Assembly: GCF_001874645.1 (NCBI RefSeq)
Contig: NZ_CP017886.1
Location: 3,410,001-3,474,000 of the forward strand
Direction of reading: 5' to 3'
Length of the DNA stretch: 64,000 nucleotides
From: Pseudomonas frederiksbergensis
GTDB taxonomy: Bacteria > Pseudomonadota > Gammaproteobacteria > Pseudomonadales > Pseudomonadaceae
Within the stretch, counting starts at the first letter, position 1. Every line of letters begins with the position of its first letter. Of the stretch, positions 1-8,082 are shown in pieces. The position numbers and the translations under genes were made by a program. The notes under the pieces were generated by a model. That model worked only from the letters and a program-made list of their open reading frames with translations. It was not told the DNA's origin and made no database searches.

Positions 1-1
1 T

Positions 2-1735
2 CACCTGGCGTCGCACCTGGGCGGCAAACCGATCTGGCGTGAAGACATCCTCGGTTTCATCCCGGGCGAAGCACCGCAAAAACGCGTGTGCGTTGGCGGC
101 ATCAATGGGGTCTACAACCTCGGCGATTCTCTGGCCGACGGTTTTGAAGGCGGCGTGCGCGCCGCCAGCGAAGCCGGTTTCAACGCGGTCGAAGGCGTCC
201 TGCCAAAAGCCCTGAGCCGTGTGGAAGAACCGACTCTGGCGCTGTTCCAGGTGCCGCACGAAAAGAACACCGCACGTGCGCCGAAGCAATTCGTCGACCT
301 GCAGAACGACGTCACCGCAGCCGCCATCGAACTGGCGACCCGCGAGGGCTTCGAATCGGTCGAGCACGTCAAACGTTACACCGCACTGGGCTTCGGCACC
401 GATCAGGGCAAGCTTGGCAACGTCAACGGTCTGGCCATTGCTGCCCGTTCACTGAACGTGACCATCCCGCAGATGGGCACCACCATGTTCCGCCCGAACT
501 ACACGCCGGTGACTTTCGGCGCGGTAGCCGGTCGTCACTGTGGGCACATCTTCGAGCCGGTGCGTTACACCGCGCTGCACGCCTGGCACGTGAAGAACGG
601 CGCCGAGTTCGAAGACGTCGGTCAGTGGAAACGTCCTTGGTACTTCCCGAAAAACGCTGAAGACCTGCATGCCGCGGTGAAACGCGAATGCCTGGCCGTG
701 CGCGAAAGCGTCGGCCTGCTGGATGCCTCGACGCTCGGCAAGATCGATATTCAAGGCCCGGATGCGCGAGAGTTCCTCAACCGCGTCTACACCAACGCCT
801 GGACCAAGCTCGACGTGGGCAAGGCGCGTTACGGCCTGATGTGCAAAGAAGACGGCATGGTTTTCGACGACGGCGTCACCGCTTGCCTCGCCGACAACCA
901 CTTCGTGATGACCACTACCACCGGCGGCGCTGCACGCGTGCTGCAATGGCTGGAAATCTATCACCAGACCGAATGGCCAGACCTGAAGGTGTACTTCACT
1001 TCGGTTACCGACCACTGGGCGACCATGACCCTGTCCGGGCCGAACAGCCGCAAGCTGCTCAGCGAAGTCACCGACATCGATCTGGACAGGGACGGTTTCC
1101 CGTTCATGACCTGGAAAGAAGGTCTGGTGGGCGGCGTGCCGGCGCGGGTGTTCCGGATCTCGTTTACCGGTGAGCTGTCGTACGAAGTCAACGTACAGGC
1201 CGACTACGCCATGGGCGTCCTGGAAAAAATCGTCGAAGCCGGCAAGAAGTACAACCTGACGCCGTACGGCACTGAAACCATGCACGTCCTGCGGGCCGAG
1301 AAGGGTTTCATCATCGTCGGCCAGGACACTGACAGCTCGATGACCCCGGACGACCTGAACATGGGCTGGTGCGTCGGTCGCACCAAACCGTTCTCGTGGA
1401 TCGGCTGGCGTGGCATGAACCGTGAAGACTGCGTGCGTGATCAGCGCAAACAGTTGGTCGGCCTCAAGCCGATCGACCCGACCCAATGGCTGCCGGAAGG
1501 CGCGCAACTGGTGTTCAACACCAAGCAAGCGATCCCGATGAGCATGGTCGGTCACGTGACCTCCAGCTACGCCCACAACTCCCTCGGCTATTCGTTTGCC
1601 ATGGGGGTGGTCAAAGGCGGCTTGAAGCGCCTCGGCGAGCGCGTGTTCGCGCCGTTGGCCGACGGCAGCGTGATCGAAGCGGAAATCGTTTCTTCGGTGT
1701 TCTTCGATCCGAAAGGCGATCGCCAGAACGTGTGA
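2..1735 (+). CDS. soxA: Sarcosine oxidase alpha subunit, C-terminal part (5' end outside window)
   Basis: This is the C-terminal 577 codons of the large subunit of heterotetrameric sarcosine oxidase, which oxidatively demethylates sarcosine to glycine with transfer of the methyl carbon to tetrahydrofolate. The frame is open from base 2, so the start lies upstream of the window. The visible part holds the end of the FAD/NAD-binding half and then a GcvT-like aminomethyltransferase half, which begins near base 520 and contains RYGLMCKEDGMVFDDGV and the FTGELSYEVN element typical of folate-binding T-proteins. It is followed 52 bp later by soxG. The product is cytoplasmic. Family assignment is confident; only the N-terminus cannot be judged. 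Confidence 0.95.
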   Translation, partial: HLASHLGGKPIWREDILGFIPGEAPQKRVCVGGINGVYNLGDSLADGFEGGVRAASEAGFNAVEGVLPKALSRVEEPTLALFQVPHEKNTARAPKQFVDLQNDVTAAAIELATREGFESVEHVKRYTALGFGTDQGKLGNVNGLAIAARSLNVTIPQMGTTMFRPNYTPVTFGAVAGRHCGHIFEPVRYTALHAWHVKNGAEFEDVGQWKRPWYFPKNAEDLHAAVKRECLAVRESVGLLDASTLGKIDIQGPDAREFLNRVYTNAWTKLDVGKARYGLMCKEDGMVFDDGVTACLADNHFVMTTTTGGAARVLQWLEIYHQTEWPDLKVYFTSVTDHWATMTLSGPNSRKLLSEVTDIDLDRDGFPFMTWKEGLVGGVPARVFRISFTGELSYEVNVQADYAMGVLEKIVEAGKKYNLTPYGTETMHVLRAEKGFIIVGQDTDSSMTPDDLNMGWCVGRTKPFSWIGWRGMNREDCVRDQRKQLVGLKPIDPTQWLPEGAQLVFNTKQAIPMSMVGHVTSSYAHNSLGYSFAMGVVKGGLKRLGERVFAPLADGSVIEAEIVSSVFFDPKGDRQNV

Positions 1736-1787
1736 TACCCACGCTCGCCCCCTCGGGGGCGACGTACGAATTCAAGACAGGTGCTTT

Positions 1788-2420
1788 ATGACCACAGCCA
1801 ACGTTTACCAACAGCGCCCAACCACTGGGGCAAAGGCCGAGTCGTCGCTGCATCACGCAGGCCTGCAAAGCCTGGTGGGCAAGGGCCGTAAAAACGCCGG
1901 TGTTACCGTGCGTGAGAAAAAACTCCTGGGCCACCTGACTATTCGTGGCGATGGCCACAACCCGGCATTCGCCGAGGGCGTGCACAAGGCCTTGGGCCTG
2001 GAACTGCCGGTCGCCCTGACCGTGGTCGCCAAAGGCGAAACCAGCCTGCAATGGATGGGCCCGGACGAATGGCTGCTGATCGTGCCGAGCGGTGAAGAAT
2101 TCGCCGCCGAGAAAAAACTGCGTGAAGCGCTGGGCGATCTGCACATTTCCATCGTCAACGTCAGCGGCGGCCAGCAGATTCTTGAACTGAGCGGCCCGAA
2201 AGTCCGCGAAGTGCTGATGAAGTCCACCAGCTACGACGTGCACCCCAACAACTTTCCGGTGGGCAAAGCGGTGGGCACGGTGTTCGCCAAGTCGCAACTG
2301 GTGATCCGCCACACCGCTGAAGACACCTGGGAACTGCTGATCCGTCGCAGCTTCTCGGATTACTGGTGGCTGTGGTTGCAGGATGCGGCCGCGGAATATG
2401 GCCTTAGCGTTCAAGCGTAA
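1788..2420 (+). CDS. soxG: Sarcosine oxidase gamma subunit
   Basis: A 210-residue protein directly downstream of soxA in the same orientation, matching the gamma subunit of tetrameric sarcosine oxidase in size and place. The gamma subunit resembles a reduced GcvT fold and packs against the alpha subunit; it has no catalytic centre of its own. The middle of the protein reads LQWMGPDEWLLIVP, a hallmark of this family. An AGACAGG ribosome-binding site precedes the ATG. It belongs to the soxBDAG-purU-fdhA type of operon used by pseudomonads growing on glycine betaine, carnitine or choline. Confidence 0.94.
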   Translation: MTTANVYQQRPTTGAKAESSLHHAGLQSLVGKGRKNAGVTVREKKLLGHLTIRGDGHNPAFAEGVHKALGLELPVALTVVAKGETSLQWMGPDEWLLIVPSGEEFAAEKKLREALGDLHISIVNVSGGQQILELSGPKVREVLMKSTSYDVHPNNFPVGKAVGTVFAKSQLVIRHTAEDTWELLIRRSFSDYWWLWLQDAAAEYGLSVQA

Positions 2421-2442
2421 TTTTTGAGGCTACACGTGTCCC

Positions 2443-2574
2443 GTAGCAGTTGCCGAAGGCTACGTCCGGCGGCGAAGCCGTCGTAAAACCTGAGTCCCCG
2501 ATTCTGAATTGAAGTCGGGGGTGCCCGAATTGCGCCGGCTACGCCGCCGAACGCAGCCTGGCGGCAGCTGCTAC
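2443..2574 (+). repeat. Long palindromic intergenic repeat (GTAGCAG..CTGCTAC family), copy 1
   Basis: A 132-bp element between soxG and purU bounded by GTAGCAGTTGCC on the left and GGCAGCTGCTAC on the right, with internal GC-rich stems. The same outer arms, the internal GTCGTAAAACCTGA and a similar length recur inverted at 50749-50879, which defines a dispersed family. No coding content was seen. It is a MITE/REP-like non-autonomous repeat by architecture. Confidence 0.75.
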
Positions 2575-2611
2575 GAGAGCTGCGTCGTTCACGAACAGGA
2601 GTCACCGCACT

Positions 2612-3469
2612 ATGAGCCGCGCCCCAGACACATGGATTTTGACCGCTGATTGCCCAAGCGTATTGGGCACGGTGGATGCGGTGACCCGCTTTCTGTTCGA
2701 ACAGGGTTGCTACGTCACCGAGCACCACTCGTTCGATGATCGGCTTTCCGGCCGCTTCTTCATTCGTGTGGAATTCCGTCAGCCCGACGCCTTCGACGAA
2801 CAGGTGTTCCGCGCAGGTCTGGCCGAACGGACCGACGCGTTCGGCATGGTGTTCGAACTGACGCCGCCGCACCACCGGCCCAAAGTGGTGATCATGGTCT
2901 CCAAGGCCGATCACTGCCTCAACGACTTGCTTTATCGTCAACGCATCGGCCAATTGTCGATGGAAGTGGTGGCGGTGGTGTCCAACCACCCGGACCTCAA
3001 GCCGCTGGCCGACTGGCACGAGATTCCCTATTACCACTTCCCGCTCGACCCAAACGACAAGCCCGCGCAAGAGCGGCAGGTCTGGCAGGTGATCGAAGAG
3101 TCCGGCGCCGAGCTGGTGGTGCTTGCGCGTTACATGCAAGTGCTGTCACCGGAGCTGTGCCGCAAGCTCGACGGTAAAGCGATCAATATCCATCACTCAT
3201 TGCTGCCCGGTTTCAAAGGCGCCAAGCCGTATCACCAGGCCTACAACAAGGGCGTGAAACTGGTGGGCGCCACGGCGCACTACATCAACAACGACCTCGA
3301 TGAAGGCCCGATTATCGCCCAGGGCGTGGAGGTGGTGGATCACAGCCATTACCCCGAAGACCTGATTGCCAAGGGCCGGGATATCGAAGGCCAGACGTTG
3401 GCCCGAGCGGTGGGGTATCACATTGAACGACGGGTGTTTCTGAACGCCAATCGCACCGTCGTTTTGTAG
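2612..3469 (+). CDS. purU: Formyltetrahydrofolate deformylase
   Basis: Hydrolyses 10-formyl-THF to formate and THF, releasing folate carriers loaded by sarcosine demethylation. The 285 residues show an N-terminal ACT regulatory domain (about residues 8-90) and a C-terminal formyltransferase-fold hydrolase domain. The signature INIHHSLLPGFKGAKPYHQA supplies the catalytic Asn and His, and NNDLDEGPIIAQ the catalytic Asp. CAGGAG precedes the ATG by 10 bp. It sits between soxG and fdhA, as expected for the catabolic purU copy of the sarcosine cluster rather than the purine-balance copy. Confidence 0.95.
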   Translation: MSRAPDTWILTADCPSVLGTVDAVTRFLFEQGCYVTEHHSFDDRLSGRFFIRVEFRQPDAFDEQVFRAGLAERTDAFGMVFELTPPHHRPKVVIMVSKADHCLNDLLYRQRIGQLSMEVVAVVSNHPDLKPLADWHEIPYYHFPLDPNDKPAQERQVWQVIEESGAELVVLARYMQVLSPELCRKLDGKAINIHHSLLPGFKGAKPYHQAYNKGVKLVGATAHYINNDLDEGPIIAQGVEVVDHSHYPEDLIAKGRDIEGQTLARAVGYHIERRVFLNANRTVVL

Positions 3470-3477
3470 ACCGCTAA

Positions 3478-3549
3478 AAGATCGCAGCCTTCGGCGGCTC
3501 CTACAGGGATACGCGGTCAGCGTAGGAGCTGCCGAAGGCTGCGATCTCT
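3478..3549 (+). repeat. REP-type inverted repeat (GATCGCAGCC..GGCTGCGATC)
   Basis: Left arm GATCGCAGCCTTCGGCGGC, then CTCCTAC, a short spacer, GTAGGAGC, and the right arm TGCCGAAGGCTGCGATCTC. It belongs to the commonest repeat family of this window, the P. fluorescens-type REP doublet, lying between purU and fdhA. Confidence 0.85.
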
Positions 3550-3626
3550 TGATTTACCGAGCAATCAACGCGCCGCTGATTCCTGGCGACGCGACCGCTA
3601 CATAAAAATAACAGCGAGGTGAAAGC

Positions 3627-4826
3627 ATGTCTGGTAATCGTGGTGTGGTGTATCTCGGCAACGGCAAGGTCGAAGTACAGAAAATCGACTATCCCAAAAT
3701 GCAGGACCCGCGCGGCAGGAAGATCGAACACGGTGTCATCCTGCGTGTGGTCTCCACCAATATCTGTGGTTCGGACCAGCACATGGTGCGGGGTCGCACC
3801 ACAGCCCAGACCGGTCTGGTGCTGGGCCACGAGATCACCGGTGAAGTGATCGAGAAGGGCAGCGATGTCGAAAACCTGAAAATTGGCGATCTGGTGTCGG
3901 TGCCGTTCAACGTGGCGTGCGGCCGTTGCCGTTCCTGCAAAGAGATGCACACCGGTGTCTGCCTCAGCGTTAACCCGGCGCGTCCGGGCGGTGCCTATGG
4001 TTATGTCGACATGGGTGACTGGACCGGTGGTCAGGCCGAATACGCGATGGTGCCGTATGCCGACTTCAACCTGCTGAAACTGCCGGATCGCGACCGGGCC
4101 ATGGAAAAAATCCGTGACCTGACCTGCCTCTCCGACATCCTGCCGACCGGTTACCACGGCGCTGTCACGGCGGGTGTTGGCCCAGGCAGTACCGTTTACA
4201 TCGCCGGCGCGGGTCCGGTCGGTCTGGCGGCTGCCGCTTCCGCTCGCCTGCTGGGCGCGGCAGTGGTGATCATCGGTGACGTCAACCCGATCCGCCTGGC
4301 TCACGCCAAGGCCCAGGGTTTTGAAATCGCCGACCTGTCGACAGACACCCCGCTGCACGAACAGATCGCTGCACTGCTGGGCGAACCGGAAGTGGATTGC
4401 GCCGTCGACGCCGTGGGTTTCGAAGCCCGTGGTCACGGCCATGCCGGGGTGAAACACGAAGCACCGGCCACCGTGCTCAACTCGCTGATGGGCGTGGTTC
4501 GCGTGGCTGGCAAAATCGGTATCCCCGGCCTCTACGTCACCGAAGATCCGGGCGCAGTCGATGCGGCCGCGAAAATGGGCAGCCTGAGCATCCGCTTCGG
4601 TCTCGGCTGGGCCAAATCCCACAGCTTCCACACCGGCCAGACCCCCGTCATGAAGTACAACCGCCAGCTGATGCAGGCGATCATGTGGGACCGCATCAAG
4701 ATTGCCGACATCGTCGGTGTTGAAGTCATCAGCCTGGATGACGCGCCACGTGGGTATGGCGAATTTGATGCGGGCGTGCCGAAGAAATTTGTGATTGATC
4801 CGCATAAGTTGTTTAGTGCGGCGTAA
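3627..4826 (+). CDS. fdhA: Glutathione-independent formaldehyde dehydrogenase
   Basis: Zinc-dependent medium-chain dehydrogenase that oxidises formaldehyde to formate with NAD and, in Pseudomonas, needs no glutathione. The 399 residues include ICGSDQHM and GHEITGEV (catalytic zinc region), the four-cysteine structural-zinc loop CGRCRSCKEMHTGVC, and the Rossmann motif GAGPVGLAAAA. The ATG follows GAGGTGA at good spacing. As last gene of the sarcosine cluster it removes formaldehyde made by sarcosine oxidase. Its last codons are duplicated as a decayed fragment at 6557-6649. Confidence 0.96.
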   Translation: MSGNRGVVYLGNGKVEVQKIDYPKMQDPRGRKIEHGVILRVVSTNICGSDQHMVRGRTTAQTGLVLGHEITGEVIEKGSDVENLKIGDLVSVPFNVACGRCRSCKEMHTGVCLSVNPARPGGAYGYVDMGDWTGGQAEYAMVPYADFNLLKLPDRDRAMEKIRDLTCLSDILPTGYHGAVTAGVGPGSTVYIAGAGPVGLAAAASARLLGAAVVIIGDVNPIRLAHAKAQGFEIADLSTDTPLHEQIAALLGEPEVDCAVDAVGFEARGHGHAGVKHEAPATVLNSLMGVVRVAGKIGIPGLYVTEDPGAVDAAAKMGSLSIRFGLGWAKSHSFHTGQTPVMKYNRQLMQAIMWDRIKIADIVGVEVISLDDAPRGYGEFDAGVPKKFVIDPHKLFSAA

Positions 4827-4843
4827 AATTTTTAAGAGTGATG

Positions 4844-4867
4844 AGGGCGACTTAAGTCGCCCTTTTT
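4844..4867 (+). terminator. Rho-independent terminator after fdhA
   Basis: The perfect inverted repeat AGGGCGACTTAAGTCGCCCT is followed by TTTTT, 18 bp after the fdhA stop codon. Confidence 0.85.
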
Positions 4868-4931
4868 AGTGTTCTAGACGTGCAATGGTGAGTGTATAAA
4901 GCTTTGTTTGTGATGTGTTATTTTTGTCGAT

Positions 4932-5980
4932 TTAAATGTCATCTATCATTTCCAAGATGTAAGCGTCGTACTTGTTTTTAGCTATTTGTATTTCCATGCG
5001 TATGTTTCGTTGTTGGAGAGGGATCCCGTGAGGGTCTAGGTACGTAGGCGTCAAGTTCGAAATTATACCTAATGGGTGCTCGGATTTTGAGACGTGATCG
5101 GATACAGGTTTAACCCTCCGCGTGAAAAATCCGGGAGCATTTCCGGAACTCGCTACCTCAAGTCTCTCGCTCCAGGGACCATTGGTCTTACTTAAAAAAC
5201 TCTTTAAATTTCCATCTCCGAATTTACTCTCCATGCTGTGAAGTAGTCTCGTGTATGAGTTGTCGCGCGCTGCGATAGCCAAGAGCTGTTTTTCTGAAAA
5301 TTTCTGCGCGCTTAATTCTAATAGTGACGGTTTGCTCGCTTTGCTTACAGGCGATAAAGTTTTCGAGGTCAACCTTGTACTTGCTGTTAGTGATTTAAAT
5401 TTTTGAGCGGCTTGTACAACCTTCGCTATAACAGAAAAAGAAATATGCCCGGTAGAGTCAGCCCGATTCACCGGATCCCCCCCACAATACGCATACGCAT
5501 TCCCCCCCCCTTTCCAAACGGACTAAAACGAGCGCTGTCCGGACTGTTAAAACGCATCAACACCGGGTTAAACGCCCGATAGCCATTGCCCAACAAATAA
5601 CATCCCGTCACCGGATCCGGTCGTTCGCCGTTGAAGCCGAGCTGGCTGAGCAAGCCGTTCCCCACTGGGCGATGGCCGTAGGGTGCGTAGGCGAGGGGAT
5701 TGGGTCGGGTCGCGTCGAGCACGTTCAACACCGAACGCTGTTGATCCGTGGCGAGCAATCGTGTTTCCACGGCGCCGGTCTGGTGCTGTTGCTGCGCCAG
5801 CAGCTGATCCTCGTGCTGCATGATCGAACGCTGCACCGCGCCCTGAATCTCGGTGGTCAGGCGATCTTTCTGGTAGAAGCGCTGGGTGGTGGGTTGCGCC
5901 GCGGGGGTGTAGCCAGCCAGTCGATCCAGCGGGTCGTGGTGGTAGCGACACAATAACGTTGTGCGAGGAGAGGCAGGCAT
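4932..5980 (-). pseudogene. Orphan Rhs-core gene 1, interrupted by a frameshift at a G9 tract
   Basis: Two reading frames together make one Rhs-type gene. The first (start ATG at 5980) encodes the core with LLATDQQRSVLN, the APYGHRP turn and FNGERPDPVTG, then runs into a G9 tract (complement of C at 5502-5510) and stops at 5468. The second frame starts with a GTG at 5471 that overlaps that stop and continues NRADSTGH to 4932. Seven or ten Gs would join them into about 349 residues reading FGKGGGNAYAYCGGDPVNRADSTG, matching the intact paralogue at 11172-12263. The tail of about 175 residues is AT-richer than its surroundings and resembles nothing I recognise. The gene lacks the long N-terminal YD-repeat and secretion domains of full Rhs toxins. 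It may be phase-variable, decayed, translationally coupled, or a homopolymer sequencing error. Confidence 0.75.
5502..5510 (-). repeat. Poly-G tract (G9) inside Rhs-core gene 1
   Basis: Nine consecutive Gs on the coding strand, at exactly the point where the reading frame of the Rhs core is lost. A second run of seven Gs lies at 5477-5483. Tracts of this kind slip during replication. Confidence 0.9.
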
Positions 5981-6040
5981 TGATAGCGCTCCGTACAAAA
6001 TCCAAAAGCCGTTCCTTTAGCATCGTTGCTTTTTCAGTCG

Positions 6041-6063
6041 TTGCCTACTATCAGAACTGCTAG
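6041..6063 (-). promoter_or_regulatory. Conserved upstream element of the Rhs-core genes, copy 1
   Basis: TTGCCTACTATCAGAACTGC followed by TAG lies 61 bp upstream of the start of Rhs-core gene 1. The identical 23 bp lie 62 bp upstream of Rhs-core gene 2 (12325-12347). A T-rich stretch follows on the gene side in both. It is probably part of the promoter or a regulator site; its exact role is unknown. Confidence 0.6.
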
Positions 6064-6142
6064 GGTCGGATGCCGGTGAGAGGTCGAGCATCATCAGCTT
6101 TGACGATCCGCCACTGGGTTATATCGAGTGTTGATGTAAGTA

Positions 6143-6325
6143 CTACAAATACGTTTTTTTCAGGATACCCGTTTCCGGGACCCGCACAATTTCGACCTTC
6201 ACCGGATAGGTGTATTTATCTTTGACTTTCTTTTGGGCTTCCTTTGGCGTGTTTGCATCTACAGAACCGTACTGGTTGCTGGGAGTACCTTTAACAGCAC
6301 GGGCGATGTAGATGTATGTCGTCAT
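6143..6325 (-). CDS. Small conserved-looking protein of 60 residues, function unknown
   Basis: The ORF of 60 codons has a good ribosome-binding site (AAAAGGAAC, 7 bp before the ATG), which supports a real gene. The product is basic with a mixed alpha/beta look (TTYIYIARAVKGT, then a Lys-rich helix, then VKVEIVRVPETG) and has no signal peptide or membrane segment. It lies upstream of Rhs-core gene 1 in the same orientation, inside the island bounded by the two fdhA 3' ends. I do not recognise the family. An accessory or immunity role for the Rhs gene is only a guess from position. Confidence 0.6.
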   Translation of the reverse strand: MTTYIYIARAVKGTPSNQYGSVDANTPKEAQKKVKDKYTYPVKVEIVRVPETGILKKTYL

Positions 6326-6556
6326 GGTTGAGTTCCTTTTGCTGATGAGGCAATGGTGTGCAACGTACCCGTTTGTTGGGGCTGTTGATAAAGTTTTAAG
6401 TCTCGGAGGAGGTTTCGTCTACTGTCAGAAATTACAGGTTGCGTTGTCGAGTCAGGTGTTTCGGATGGGCGGTTGGCTGGCCGATACACGTGTTGGGGAA
6501 TGAGTAGGGCATCACTAAGAAAGACCGATTTATTAGCTGACTCTCAGCCATCGGCT

Positions 6557-6649
6557 ACCATCAACTGATGCTGGCGATCATGTAGGGCCGCATAAAGATT
6601 GCCGAAGAAGTTTGTGATTGATCCGCATAAGTTGTTTAGTGCGGTGTAA
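6557..6649 (+). pseudogene. Decayed duplicate of the fdhA 3' end
   Basis: These 93 bp match fdhA 4661-4708 and 4777-4826 with about 90% identity. They are joined by a 74-bp deletion between two TGCCGA repeats. The last 50 bp differ from fdhA at only two positions. The Trp codon of ATCATGTGG is now TAG, so it is not functional. It borders the Rhs-core gene 1 island on the right and is followed by a strong terminator that may have been the ancestral fdhA terminator. Confidence 0.85.
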
Positions 6650-6662
6650 GGCTTCACGCAAA

Positions 6663-6692
6663 AAAACGGCGACCTTCGGGTCGCCGTTTTTA
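6663..6692 (+). terminator. Bidirectional terminator
   Basis: AAAACGGCGACC, a TTCG loop, and GGTCGCCGTTTTT form a stem with A- and T-runs on both sides. It can end the fdhA-remnant side and the anti-sigma gene on the minus strand. Confidence 0.85.
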
Positions 6693-6712
6693 CATCAAAA
6701 GATCTTTTGCGT

Positions 6713-7387
6713 TCACAACCCCGCCAACGCCCCCTGATACAACACCGGCCCCGTCGGTTGTCCGGTCGGCGAACCGCCTTCAGGTTCCAGGCTGACTGCC
6801 AGTGCTATCGGTTTACCCAGCAGCACATGCTGTTCGTCGCTCAATGCGACCCGGCCTTTACCGCCAGCCGGGATCACACCCAGCGAGACCGGCTTGCCAT
6901 CCGCTGGAATCGCCCACAATTCGAGGCTGTGTCCGGGCGCGACGGCGGCCAAGGTCAACGGTTCGACTTGCAGATAATCGTCGTGAGCCTTGATCCGCAA
7001 CGCAGGCTGCGCGCTGGCGCTGAGCAACGTGGCGCTGTATTGGGTGCTGTCGCGGTGGTAGAGAATGCCCAGCGTCACTGCCACCAGCAGCGAGCAGACT
7101 GCCACCGTCGCGCGCAACCAGTTCCAGAATGGACGTTTGGCCGGCACATGCAGTGCTTGTGGCTCAATCCGCGCGTTGATGGCGGTCCACACCCAGTCGG
7201 GCACGGGCACTTCCCTCAAGGGTTCGTTGAGGCGGGTCAGGCTCTCTTGCCACTTGGCCAGTTCAACGCGCAGTTCGGCGTCGTCCAGCAACAGCTGTTC
7301 GAAGCGTCGGCGAGCGGCGGTGGGCATCAGGCCAATGGCGTAGTCGGCGGCGAGGGCACGGCGCAGGCGTCTGGTTTGATAGTTCAT
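6713..7387 (-). CDS. RskA-type anti-sigma factor
   Basis: Membrane-bound inhibitor of the ECF sigma factor encoded just upstream. The 224 residues start with a helical cytoplasmic sigma-binding domain (ADYAIGLMPTAARRRFEQLL), followed by one membrane segment around residues 92-112 (VAVCSLLVAVTLGILY) and a periplasmic domain ending with LELWAIPADGKPVSLGVIPA, characteristic of the anti-sigma-K (RskA) family. Its ATG overlaps the sigma-factor stop by 4 bp, so the two are translationally coupled. The inducing signal is unknown; in relatives, regulated proteolysis frees the sigma factor. Confidence 0.88.
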   Translation of the reverse strand: MNYQTRRLRRALAADYAIGLMPTAARRRFEQLLLDDAELRVELAKWQESLTRLNEPLREVPVPDWVWTAINARIEPQALHVPAKRPFWNWLRATVAVCSLLVAVTLGILYHRDSTQYSATLLSASAQPALRIKAHDDYLQVEPLTLAAVAPGHSLELWAIPADGKPVSLGVIPAGGKGRVALSDEQHVLLGKPIALAVSLEPEGGSPTGQPTGPVLYQGALAGL

Positions 7388-7962
7388 GATTCAAGGCACC
7401 TGCGCAGGCGCTCCATACCGCGGCGAATCCACGACTTGACCGAGCCCAGTGGCGCGGCCAAATGATCGGCCAGTTCAGAGCAGGACAAACCCTGAAAGTA
7501 GGCCACAGTGATCGATTGACGCTGCATGCCCTCAAGGGTGTCCAGGCAGCGGATCAGTGCGCTGGCTTCACGGTCGCTGCTGAGTAACTCCTGGGCCGAG
7601 GGCGCTTCGTCGACCAGCGCCTGTTCTTCCCATTCGCTGAGGCGGCGGTCGCGGTGTTTGCGTAACTGGTCGATGGCCTGGTTGCGGGTGATGTTGATCA
7701 TCCAGGTCATCGGCGCTGATAAATGCGCCTGGTAACGCGAGGCGTTGTTCCAGATGCGCACGAAGCTTTCCTGCAGCACTTCTTCGGCCAGGTCGCTGCG
7801 CCCCATAAAGCGCAGCGCCACGCCATGCAGGCGCGGTGCAACGCTGTGGTAGAGCGTCTCGAACGCACGGCGGTCGCCCAGTGAGCATTGGGCGAGTAGC
7901 TGTCTGAGCGGTTCGGCGTCGGCGGTGGAAATGAGCGTTCTCCAGGTAATCTCAGTGGGCAT
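7384..7962 (-). CDS. ECF sigma factor of the SigK type
   Basis: A 192-residue RNA polymerase sigma factor with region 2 (ALRFMGRSDLAEEVLQESFVRIW and MTWMINITRNQAIDQLRK) and region 4 (QRQSITVAYFQGLSCSELAD then LGSVKSWIRRGMERLRRCL). I chose the ATG at 7962 (MPTEITW) because the longer frame only adds non-family sequence. It forms an operon with the anti-sigma gene and lies directly downstream of a fasciclin-protein gene on the same strand. That protein is a likely target, as in the mycobacterial SigK-RskA-MPT70/83 locus. Confidence 0.88.
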   Translation of the reverse strand: MPTEITWRTLISTADAEPLRQLLAQCSLGDRRAFETLYHSVAPRLHGVALRFMGRSDLAEEVLQESFVRIWNNASRYQAHLSAPMTWMINITRNQAIDQLRKHRDRRLSEWEEQALVDEAPSAQELLSSDREASALIRCLDTLEGMQRQSITVAYFQGLSCSELADHLAAPLGSVKSWIRRGMERLRRCLES

Positions 7963-8082
7963 GCGCTGTCGGTTGCAGGCAGGGTTGCAGGCTGAGGTTA
8001 GTTCACGGCGCGTTGTTGTTCCATTCACGGCGACAGACCTCAAGGCAACGCCGGCCCCGATGCACAGGGCCGGCGTCAACGC

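Noticed and set aside
5568..6023. A 151-codon frame overlapping Rhs-core gene 1
   Set aside because: Arg/Pro-rich shadow in another frame of the Rhs core.
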